This document shows positions 1 to 4,793 of a DNA stretch of 9,378 bases, one piece after another. How positions within the stretch are numbered: the stretch's first letter is position 1; every line of letters starts with the position of its first letter. Position numbers and translations under genes: made by a program. A model generated the notes under the pieces. The model was given only the letters and a program-made list of their open reading frames with translations, ran no database searches and was not told where the DNA came from. The DNA is from Pseudomonadota bacterium. GTDB taxonomy: Bacteria; Pseudomonadota; Gammaproteobacteria; Burkholderiales; Burkholderiaceae_C. The stretch is from NCBI GenBank assembly GCA_023438115.1, contig JAEZEB010000182.1, positions 1-9,378 of the forward strand. Direction: 5' to 3'.

Positions 1-5
1 CGTAG

Positions 6-35
6 GTCGGGGTGAGCCCGAAGGCGAACCCCGAC
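6..35. repeat. REP-like palindrome, copy A
   Basis: GTCGGGGT at 6-13 pairs with ACCCCGAC at 28-35. Inside, GCC (16-18) pairs with GGC (23-25) around a CGAA loop, and the two helices are joined by tandem G-A/A-G mismatches (14-15 against 26-27). The arms are preceded by CGTAG. A related copy follows at 54-85. Short intergenic palindromes of this kind are common as dispersed REP-type repeats in Burkholderiales. That it belongs to a dispersed family is inferred, because only two copies are visible and the window starts here. Confidence 0.6.
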
Positions 36-53
36 GTCACCCGCCCTCGTAGA

Positions 54-85
54 TCGGGGTGAGCGCGAGCAGCGCCGAACCCCGA
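54..85. repeat. REP-like palindrome, copy B
   Basis: TCGGGGT at 54-60 pairs with ACCCCGA at 79-85. Like copy A it is preceded by CGTAG and keeps the GAG...CGA mismatch flank, but the inner part is longer: GCGC at 63-66 can pair with GCGC at 72-75. It ends 7 nt beyond the stop codon of the minus-strand gene 93-440, so the transcript of that gene runs straight into both hairpins. They could act as a 3' stabiliser or weak terminator. There is no U-run, so an intrinsic terminator is unlikely. Confidence 0.55.
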
Positions 86-92
86 CGGCGGG

Positions 93-440
93 CTACTTCT
101 CCGCGCAAGGCGGGCAGTTGCGGATCCCCCGCCCCAGCGGCGTATAGCGCAGCACCTTCGACATGCCATCCCGCCCGCTCGCCGCGCGCGCCACGAGCGC
201 GCTCGCGCCCAGCGCTCCCGCGGTGCGCACGAACCAGTGCCTGTCCTTGCGGGTGAACTGCCACAGCGCGATGCCCAGCGCCAGCACCAGCCAGTGCTCG
301 CCGGGAAACCCTTCGCGCGCCTCGTCGGCGGCTTTCACCTTCTCCAGCGGGGAGGCCTCGTCCAGCTCCGGCGGCACGCGTTCGCCCGGCATCGGCACAC
401 TCGCCTCGGCCACAGTGGGCATCAGGTCGATCTCTTGCAT
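93..440 (-). CDS. Hypothetical small membrane protein with C-terminal CPPC
   Basis: Product of 115 residues that I do not recognise as a named family. The N-terminus (about 1-48) is acidic and proline-rich. Residues about 50-63 (WLVLALGIALW) and about 71-88 (an Ala/Gly-rich stretch after HWFVRT) look like two membrane segments separated by a basic turn (TRKDRH). The tail is basic, with GRDGMSKVLRY and a terminal CPPC at 109-112, four residues from the end. The ATG at 440 was preferred over an in-frame ATG at 470 because GGAG (447-450) lies 6 nt before it, while the longer form has no ribosome binding site and would begin in GC-rich spacer. It follows dnaB by 80 nt in the same direction and may be co-transcribed. 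Function is unknown; CPPC could bind metal or form a disulfide, but two cysteines alone do not show this. Confidence 0.65.
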   Translation of the reverse strand: MQEIDLMPTVAEASVPMPGERVPPELDEASPLEKVKAADEAREGFPGEHWLVLALGIALWQFTRKDRHWFVRTAGALGASALVARAASGRDGMSKVLRYTPLGRGIRNCPPCAEK

Positions 441-444
441 GGTC

Positions 445-450
445 GTCTCC
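445..450 (-). promoter_or_regulatory. Ribosome binding site fixing the start at 440
   Basis: The minus strand reads GGAGACGACC directly before ATG, giving a GGAG core with 6-nt spacing. It decides the start of the small membrane protein gene against the in-frame upstream ATG at 470. Confidence 0.6.
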
Positions 451-520
451 AGGGGTCCTGGCACGAGCATGGGGCGCCGCGCGCGGCCGCGGCGTAGGAA
501 GGAAGCTTCAAACCCCCGCG

Positions 521-1930
521 TCAGAAGTCGTCGCTGCTGCCGCTGGCGAGGTTCTCGAACTTGGTGAGCTGCTTGACGAAGGCCAGCTTCACGGTGCCGG
601 TAGGGCCGTTACGCTGCTTGCTGATGATGACTTCCGAGACGCCGGGCTCCTTGGAGTCCTTGTTGTAGTAGTCGTCGCGGTAGATGAACATGATCACGTC
701 GGCGTCCTGCTCGATGGCGCCGGATTCGCGCAGGTCGCTCATCATGGGGCGCTTGTCGGTGCGCGACTCCACGCCGCGCGACAGCTGCGACAGCGCGATC
801 AGCGGACAGCCCAGCTCCTTGGCCAGCATCTTCAGGCCGCGCGAAATCTCGCCCACGGCGGTGGCGCGGTTCTCGTCGGCCATGCCGCCGGAGACGCTCA
901 TGAGCTGCAGGTAGTCGACCACGATCAGGCCCAGCTTGCCGCCGCACTGGCGCGCCAGCCGGCGCGCGTTGGCGCGCAGCTCGCTCACGGTGAGGCCCGG
1001 CGTCTCGTCGATGTGCAGCGAGATCGTGCGCAGCTTCTCGATGGCCTCCGTGAGGCGCGGCCACTCGTCGTCGGTGAGGCGCCCGGTGCGCAGGTGCGTC
1101 TGGTCGATGCGGCCGATGGAGCCCACGATACGCACGGCGAGCTGGGCCGCGCCCATTTCCATGGAGAACACGGCCACGGGCAGCTGCTCGTTCAGCGCCA
1201 CGTGCTCGGCGATGTTGATCGCCAGCGAGGTCTTGCCCATGGAGGGGCGCGCCGCCAGGATGATCAGGTCGCCGGCCTGCAGGCCCGACGTCATGCGGTC
1301 GAAGTCGTAGAAGCCGGTGGGCACGCCCGTGATGTCGTTCGGGTTGTCCGCCATCTCCTGGACGCGGTCCAGCAGCTGCACCACCAGGCTGTCCATCGAC
1401 TGGAAGCCCTGCTTCATGCGCGAGCCCTCTTCCCCGATGTGGAAGATCTTCTGCTCGGCCTCGTCGAGGATCTTCTCCACCGGCTTGCCCTGCGGGTTGA
1501 AGGCGGCGGTGGCGATCTCGTCGCTGGCGGACACCAGCTTGCGCAGGATGGAGCGCTCGCGCACGATCTCCGCGTAGCGGCGGATGTTGGCGGCGCTGGG
1601 GACGTACTGGGCCAGCGAGTTCAGGTAGGGCAGCCCGCCCACCTCGTCGGCCTTGCCCTGCGACTGCAGGGCCTCGAACACGGTGATCACGTCCGCCGGC
1701 CGCGTGGCGTTGATCAGGCCGCCGATCGCCGCGTAGATCAGCTTGTGCTCGTAGCGGTAGAAGTCGCCGTCGGTGAGCAGGTCGCCCACCCGGTCCCAGG
1801 CGGCGTTGTCCAGCAGCAGGCCGCCCAGCACGCTGGACTCCGCCTCGATCGAATGGGGCGGGATGCGCAACTGCGCCACCTGCCGGTCGCGGGGGACATC
1901 GTCGTCGACGGGGCTCAGGACTGCGGACAT
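521..1930 (-). CDS. dnaB: Replicative DNA helicase DnaB
   Basis: Hexameric 5'-3' helicase that unwinds the chromosomal fork and recruits primase. The product is 469 residues; E. coli DnaB has 471. The N-terminal DnaB domain (about 20-125, starting IPPHSIEAESSVLGGLLLD) is followed by a linker and a RecA-type ATPase domain from about 195. Visible motifs are Walker A ARPSMGKTS (227-235), catalytic Glu in SMEM (E258), Walker B LIVVDYLQLM (335-344), the SQLSRGVESR loop (381-390), SDLRESGAIEQDAD (398-411), and the arginine-finger/hairpin region KQRNGPTG (438-445). All key residues are present and no intein interrupts it. The start at 1930 was chosen because it matches family length and has GAGA just upstream. 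An in-frame ATG at 2023 would add 31 residues encoded by sequence that looks like the promoter and operator. The gene follows rplI but is separated from it by a terminator. Confidence 0.96.
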   Translation of the reverse strand: MSAVLSPVDDDVPRDRQVAQLRIPPHSIEAESSVLGGLLLDNAAWDRVGDLLTDGDFYRYEHKLIYAAIGGLINATRPADVITVFEALQSQGKADEVGGLPYLNSLAQYVPSAANIRRYAEIVRERSILRKLVSASDEIATAAFNPQGKPVEKILDEAEQKIFHIGEEGSRMKQGFQSMDSLVVQLLDRVQEMADNPNDITGVPTGFYDFDRMTSGLQAGDLIILAARPSMGKTSLAINIAEHVALNEQLPVAVFSMEMGAAQLAVRIVGSIGRIDQTHLRTGRLTDDEWPRLTEAIEKLRTISLHIDETPGLTVSELRANARRLARQCGGKLGLIVVDYLQLMSVSGGMADENRATAVGEISRGLKMLAKELGCPLIALSQLSRGVESRTDKRPMMSDLRESGAIEQDADVIMFIYRDDYYNKDSKEPGVSEVIISKQRNGPTGTVKLAFVKQLTKFENLASGSSDDF

Positions 1931-1953
1931 GGGGATCTCGTTTCTCTTCGGTG

Positions 1954-1982
1954 ATTGTCCCGCCGTCGCGGGCCATCTCCAA
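1954..1982 (-). promoter_or_regulatory. Candidate sigma70 promoter of dnaB
   Basis: On the minus strand TTGGAG (1982-1977) and GACAAT (1959-1954) are separated by exactly 17 bp, matching 3/6 and 4/6 of the -35 and -10 consensus. The start of transcription would fall about 15-20 nt before the dnaB ATG. The spacer contains a small perfect hairpin, CCCGC/GCGGG (1959-1972). The terminator after rplI implies that dnaB needs its own promoter, which supports this weak match. Prediction by eye only. Confidence 0.35.
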
Positions 1983-2004
1983 TGGATATCTGTGTGGATA
2001 TCCA
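1983..2004. promoter_or_regulatory. Operator-like inverted repeat upstream of dnaB
   Basis: TGGATATC (1983-1990), a 6-bp spacer TGTGTG, then GATATCCA (1997-2004): perfect 8-bp arms with a centre-to-centre spacing of 14 bp. It abuts the candidate -35 of dnaB and overlaps a DnaA-box-like sequence. It is markedly AT-richer than the surrounding DNA. Symmetry and position fit a dimeric regulator site; the regulator is unknown. Confidence 0.45.
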
Positions 2005-2023
2005 GCCCGGAGGCTGTGGACAT
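1993..2023 (-). promoter_or_regulatory. Two DnaA-box-like sequences upstream of dnaB
   Basis: Read on the minus strand, 2001-1993 is ATATCCACA (8 of 9 matches to TTATCCACA) and 2023-2015 is ATGTCCACA (7 of 9). Both have the same orientation and are 22 bp apart, about two helical turns. DnaA is known to regulate genes through such boxes. Two imperfect boxes are suggestive, not proof. Confidence 0.4.
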
Positions 2024-2047
2024 CGCGGGACAAGTGCGGCCGGCATG

Positions 2048-2073
2048 AAAAAAGCCGCCCGCAGGCGGCTTTT
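2048..2073 (-). terminator. Rho-independent terminator after rplI
   Basis: A perfect 10-bp stem, AAAAGCCGCC (2050-2059) with GGCGGCTTTT (2064-2073), closes a 4-nt loop. On the minus strand it is followed by a run of six T (2053-2048). It lies 18-43 nt beyond the rplI stop codon and ends the rpsF-priB-rpsR-rplI transcript, at least in part, before dnaB. Confidence 0.9.
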
Positions 2074-2090
2074 CTCGACGGCGCGGAGGA

Positions 2091-2543
2091 TCAGGCCGTC
2101 TCGCCCAGCACGGCGACGTTGATCTCGACGACCACGTCGGTGTGCAGGGCCACCGAGACGGTGCTCTCGCCGACGGTCTTGATCGGGCCGGAGGGCATGC
2201 GCACCTGGGCCTTCTGGACCGGGAAGCCCATCTTGCCGAGTTCCTCGGCGATGTCGGCGTTGGTCACGGAACCGAACAGGCGGCCGTCCACGCCGGCCTT
2301 CTGGGTCAGCTTGACGGTCTGGCCGCCCAGCTTCTCGCCCTGGGCTTGCGCCTCGGCCAGCTTGGCGGCGGCCTGCTTCTCCAGGTCGGCGCGCTTGGCT
2401 TCGAACTCGGCCTTGTTGGCTTCGGTCGCGCGGCGGGCGCGGCCCTGCGGGATCAGGAAGTTGCGGGCGTAGCCGTCACGCACCTTCACGATCTCGCCCA
2501 GGTTGCCCAGGTTGATGACTTTCTCGAGCAGGATGACTTGCAT
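2091..2543 (-). CDS. rplI: 50S ribosomal protein L9
   Basis: Binds 23S rRNA at the base of the L1 stalk and helps keep the reading frame. The product is 150 residues against 149 in E. coli. The N-terminal RNA-binding domain (1-48) carries the L9 signature around GEIVKVRDGYARNFLIPQG (16-34). A long charged helix spans about 41-75 and the C-terminal domain runs about 76-150, with VDGRLFGSVT (85-94) and the closing VVVEINVAVLGE strand. The Shine-Dalgarno GAGGAAG (2555-2549) overlaps the rpsR stop codon and the gap between the two genes is 10 nt, so translation is probably coupled. It is the last gene of the operon, followed by an intrinsic terminator. Confidence 0.97.
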   Translation of the reverse strand: MQVILLEKVINLGNLGEIVKVRDGYARNFLIPQGRARRATEANKAEFEAKRADLEKQAAAKLAEAQAQGEKLGGQTVKLTQKAGVDGRLFGSVTNADIAEELGKMGFPVQKAQVRMPSGPIKTVGESTVSVALHTDVVVEINVAVLGETA

Positions 2544-2553
2544 GGCTACTTCC

Positions 2554-2835
2554 TCAGATGCGGTGCTGGTCGGAGTACGGCAGCATCGCCAGGAAGCGCG
2601 CGCGCTTGATGGCGGTGTTGAGCTGGCGCTGGTAGATCGCGCGGGTGCCGGTCAGGCGCGCCGGGATGATCTTGCCGTTCTCGGAGATGAAATCGCGCAG
2701 GGTGTCGATGTCCTTGTAGTCGATTTCCTCGACGCCCGCGACGGTGAAGCGGCAGAAGCGCTTGCGCTTGAACAGCAGCGACTGGGTGTTGCGCTTCGGA
2801 CGCTTGTCCTTGTTGAACTTCTTGAACGTGGCCAT
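2554..2835 (-). CDS. rpsR: 30S ribosomal protein S18
   Basis: Platform protein of the small subunit that binds 16S rRNA as a heterodimer with S6. The product is 93 residues, longer than E. coli S18 (75) because of a lysine-rich N-terminal extension (residues 1-22), which I take to be normal for betaproteobacteria. The conserved core is clear: KRFCRFT (25-31), EEIDYKDIDTLRDFISENGK (36-55), then IPARLTGTRAIYQRQL (57-72). It contains one cysteine (28), so it is the zinc-free type. AGAGGT (2846-2841) lies 5 nt before the ATG, and the gene starts 17 nt after priB. Its partner S6 is the first gene of the operon. Confidence 0.97.
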   Translation of the reverse strand: MATFKKFNKDKRPKRNTQSLLFKRKRFCRFTVAGVEEIDYKDIDTLRDFISENGKIIPARLTGTRAIYQRQLNTAIKRARFLAMLPYSDQHRI

Positions 2836-2852
2836 GGTGGACCTCTATGAAT

Positions 2853-3143
2853 TTAAGTGTCTGGCTGGAATGACTGGATGTGCAGGACGGGGTGCTTGCC
2901 GTGCCGGAAGGCGGCGAGGAAACCGGTGAAGCGAAAACCGCTGCCGATCGCCTGGCGCGCGAGCGTTTCCGCATCGGTCCCGAAGGCCACCGCCCGGATC
3001 TCCACCTTCACCTGCCTTCGCTGCCCGGCTTCCAGGGCTTCGGACTCGTGTTCGAGCCGCAGGTCGAGGGCGGGCAGTCCGGCGGGGGTGTAGCGCAGCG
3101 GCTTGGCCTCCGCGATACGGGCACTCAGGATCGTCTGGTTCAC
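2853..3143 (-). CDS. priB: Primosomal replication protein N (PriB)
   Basis: Single-stranded-DNA-binding OB-fold protein that stabilises PriA at stalled forks and helps reload DnaB; it is related to SSB. The product is 96 residues (E. coli 104). Its features are LSARIAEAKPLRYTPAGLPA near the N-terminus, the beta-barrel segment LDLRLEHES (26-34), VKVEIRAVAFG (45-55), and a C-terminal GKHPVLHIQSFQ (82-93). The start codon is GTG: the codon at 3143-3141 reads GTG and is followed by AACCAG, with no ATG in frame nearby, and the encoded MNQTILSAR matches the usual beginning of these proteins. No strong Shine-Dalgarno is seen, so coupling to rpsF, whose TAA is 19 nt upstream, probably helps. Position between rpsF and rpsR is the classical one. 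Confidence 0.93.
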   Translation of the reverse strand: MNQTILSARIAEAKPLRYTPAGLPALDLRLEHESEALEAGQRRQVKVEIRAVAFGTDAETLARQAIGSGFRFTGFLAAFRHGKHPVLHIQSFQPDT

Positions 3144-3162
3144 ACCCGGCGTCGCCGCCGGA

Positions 3163-3528
3163 TTACGACTGGAACTCCGCCTGGGCCGCCTTGCGGGCTT
3201 CCTCGCGCTCCACGGTCTTCATCATGGAGGACGGGCCGGTCTCGGCCTTCTTCTTCACGACGGTCAGGTGGCGCAGCACGGCGTCGTTGAAGCGGAAGGC
3301 GTGCTCCAGCTCCTGCATCACGGCCTGGTCGGCCTCGATGTTGATGCACAGGTAATGGGCCTTGGCGAGCTTGTTGATCTGGTAGGCCAGCTGGCGGCGG
3401 CCCCAGTCTTCCACGCGATGCACCTTGCCGTTGCCGGTGGTGATCATGCCCTTGTAGCGCTCCAGCATGGCCGGAACCTGTTCGCTCTGATCCGGGTGGA
3501 TCAGGAGGATGATTTCATAGTGACGCAT
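3163..3528 (-). CDS. rpsF: 30S ribosomal protein S6
   Basis: Small-subunit platform protein that binds 16S rRNA together with S18. The product is 121 residues. Family features are MRHYEIILLIHPDQ at the N-terminus, the KGMIT segment (26-30), DWGRRQLAYQINK (41-53), HYLCINIE (58-65) and FNDAVLRHLTVVKK (80-93), followed by a charged tail rich in Glu, Lys and Ala. The start at 3528 is fixed by AAGGAG (3539-3534) at 5-nt spacing. An 18-codon in-frame extension upstream covers the leader RNA and has no family resemblance. First gene of rpsF-priB-rpsR-rplI, with a promoter and structured leader immediately upstream. Confidence 0.97.
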   Translation of the reverse strand: MRHYEIILLIHPDQSEQVPAMLERYKGMITTGNGKVHRVEDWGRRQLAYQINKLAKAHYLCINIEADQAVMQELEHAFRFNDAVLRHLTVVKKKAETGPSSMMKTVEREEARKAAQAEFQS

Positions 3529-3533
3529 CGAAA

Positions 3534-3539
3534 CTCCTT
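3534..3539 (-). promoter_or_regulatory. Strong Shine-Dalgarno of rpsF
   Basis: The minus strand reads AAGGAG followed by TTTCG and ATG. It selects the 121-residue form of S6 over the longer open frame. Confidence 0.8.
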
Positions 3540-3550
3540 CTGGATCGGAA

Positions 3551-3580
3551 GCCGCCCCCGGCGTCAAGACGGAGTGCGGC
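3551..3580 (-). promoter_or_regulatory. Candidate structured leader of the rpsF operon
   Basis: In the predicted 5' leader, GCCGC (3580-3576) can pair with GCGGC (3555-3551). Inside, CGTC and GACG (3571-3562) form a short stem, with an unequal internal loop of ACTC against CCGGGG. The hairpin ends 11 nt before the Shine-Dalgarno. The S6:S18 complex is known to bind a structured, CCG-containing motif in rpsF leaders of many bacteria. Several CCG triplets occur here, but I cannot confirm a match to the consensus, so assignment to that element is inference. Confidence 0.35.
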
Positions 3581-3595
3581 AAGGGAAAGCCCGCG

Positions 3596-3601
3596 ATTAT
3601 A
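3596..3601 (-). promoter_or_regulatory. Promoter -10 of the rpsF operon (perfect TATAAT)
   Basis: The minus strand reads GGGCTATAATCGCGGGC. The -10 hexamer is a perfect match and an AT island in GC-rich DNA. No convincing -35 is present at 16-18 bp upstream. Transcription would start near 3588-3590, giving a leader of about 60 nt. The discriminator after the -10 is pure G/C, a feature of promoters repressed by ppGpp/DksA in the stringent response, as expected for ribosomal protein genes. Confidence 0.65.
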
Positions 3602-3629
3602 GCCCGGGGCCGCGAGCCCTGCCCGGCCG

Positions 3630-4064
3630 CTAGCCCAGGAGCTGCTGGAGAGGGGCGAAGCGCTGGCCGCCCACGGCCTCGCGGATGCGCGGCGCCAGGG
3701 CCTGCAGTTCCTCCAGCGAACCGGCCGCCTCGACGGCCAGGTTCAGCTGGCTGCCCTTGCGCCCGAGCGCCGCCGTCAACTGCGTGGCCAGCGCGTAGGC
3801 CTGCATGTAGCGCTCGCGCCCCGGGGCCGGCCCAGCGGCCAGCGGCACGGGATAGGAATCGCCCGGCTCGTCGGAAACCAGGCCCAGGGCCAGCAGCGTC
3901 TCGATGTCCGCCCGCGTGACGCCGCCGGGCGCCGTGGCCGCCAGTACCTCCTCGAGCGTGCGCTGCCCGTCGATCAGGATGAGCGCCCTCCGCTGGCGCG
4001 CCGACAGGCTGGCGGAGCGGACCTTCAGCACCTGGTGACCGGCGGCGGTCTTGGCGATGGTCAT
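3630..4064 (-). CDS. Hypothetical protein upstream of rpsF
   Basis: Product of 144 residues, not recognised with certainty. Residues about 20-65 (LSARQRRALILIDGQRTLEE, then GVTRADIETLLALGLV) suggest a compact helical domain of winged-helix type. A Pro/Gly-rich linker follows (66-83), then a mainly helical second part (84-144), including MQAYALATQLTAALG (87-101). No signal peptide, membrane segment or cysteine is present. Codon use matches the neighbours. The ATG at 4064 is the only plausible start before an in-frame stop at 4098-4100, though its ribosome binding site is weak. It lies 101 nt upstream of rpsF on the same strand, but the TATAAT between them suggests separate control. Function unknown; the DNA-binding suggestion rests on secondary-structure impression only. 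Confidence 0.7.
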   Translation of the reverse strand: MTIAKTAAGHQVLKVRSASLSARQRRALILIDGQRTLEEVLAATAPGGVTRADIETLLALGLVSDEPGDSYPVPLAAGPAPGRERYMQAYALATQLTAALGRKGSQLNLAVEAAGSLEELQALAPRIREAVGGQRFAPLQQLLG

Positions 4065-4103
4065 GGCGGCTCGCGTGGCGGGATTCGGACTTAAGTGTTA
4101 TCG

Positions 4104-4109
4104 ATTATG
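4104..4109 (-). promoter_or_regulatory. Possible -10 for the 144-residue gene
   Basis: In the 94-bp gap 4065-4158 the only AT-rich stretch reads CATAATCGATAAC on the minus strand. CATAAT (4109-4104) matches 5/6 of the -10 consensus. No good -35 is seen at 16-18 bp. It lies about 40 nt before the ATG at 4064. The same gap shows no clear terminator for the exonuclease gene. Confidence 0.3.
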
Positions 4110-4158
4110 GATCACCTTTCACTCCCGCCAGCAGGGTTTACGCCATCCGGAAGAGCCC

Positions 4159-4791
4159 TCAGGACTGTCCGAGCCACCGGTGCCTCGCCGCGAGCTTTTG
4201 CACGTCCTGCCAGCCGGCGCACTCCCGGGCCACGCGGGGCCAGATCCGCAGCAGGAGGTCGCATTCCGCCAGGCTGTCGGCCATGGCCTGGTGGCGCGCG
4301 GCGCAGCGGATGCCGAAGTGCGCCATCCACGCATCCAGCGAGCGGGCCCGTACCTCGGGATGGGTGGCGCGGCACAGGTGCTCGATGTCGAGCCACGCAT
4401 GGGGCAGCGCGGCGCCGAGCGCCTCCCGCGCATGGCGGCCCACCATCTCGCGATCGAAGGCCGCGTGAAAGGCCAGCAGCGGCGCGTCGCCGGCGAAGTG
4501 GGCGAAGGCCCGCAGCGCCTGCGGTGCCGGCACGCCTTCGCGCTGCTGCTGCACGCCGATGCCGTGCAGCAGGATGTTCTCGCGCGTTGCAACCGCCTCC
4601 TGGCGCAGCACCACCTCGAAGGTATCGGCCAGCGCCACCGCCAGCCGACGCCGCCGCCAGTCCACCCGCAGGCCGATCGCCGCCACCGCCAGCAGCCGGT
4701 CGCGCGCGGCGTCGAGGCCGCTGCTTTCCACGTCGACGACCAGCCAGCGCTCCTCGTCGACGGGGGTGCGGCGCCAGGGCGGCCACGGCAT
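4159..4791 (-). CDS. DnaQ-like DEDDh 3'-5' exonuclease
   Basis: Product of 210 residues of the DnaQ/RNase T superfamily, which removes nucleotides from 3' ends of DNA or RNA with two metal ions. All acidic residues of the DEDDh class are visible: VVDVESSGLD (Exo I, D20 and E22), LLAFHAAFDREM (Exo II, D113) and RHQAMADSLAEC (Exo III, H167 and D172). There is no polymerase-binding tail or second domain, and it is unlikely to be the replicative epsilon subunit, because the core is atypical and the context differs. The ATG at 4791 lies 2 nt after the TGA of the DUF294 gene (TGAAGATG), so translation is almost certainly coupled. The true substrate is unknown. A 3'-5' exonuclease beside a DUF294/CBS gene is a recurrent arrangement in proteobacteria. 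Confidence 0.88.
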   Translation of the reverse strand: MPWPPWRRTPVDEERWLVVDVESSGLDAARDRLLAVAAIGLRVDWRRRRLAVALADTFEVVLRQEAVATRENILLHGIGVQQQREGVPAPQALRAFAHFAGDAPLLAFHAAFDREMVGRHAREALGAALPHAWLDIEHLCRATHPEVRARSLDAWMAHFGIRCAARHQAMADSLAECDLLLRIWPRVARECAGWQDVQKLAARHRWLGQS

Positions 4792-4793
4792 CT

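Noticed and set aside
449..461. Small palindrome CCAGG-GGT-CCTGG before the gene at 93-440
   Set aside because: Only five base pairs with a 3-nt loop; it includes the Shine-Dalgarno complement but is too short to claim a function.
476..493. GC hairpin GCCGCG/CGCGGC after dnaB as a terminator
   Set aside because: A 6-bp stem with a 6-nt loop and no T-run on the minus strand; such pairs are expected by chance in CG-rich sequence.
1013..1954. Plus-strand open frame of 313 codons opposite dnaB
   Set aside because: Composition is Val/His/Leu/Gly-biased with no family resemblance and no ribosome binding site; it mirrors DnaB codons.
2853..4098. The octamer TTAAGTGT occurring at both 2853-2860 and 4091-4098
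   Set aside because: Two copies of an 8-mer in unrelated contexts (a priB stop region and an intergenic region) with no shared flanks; most likely chance.
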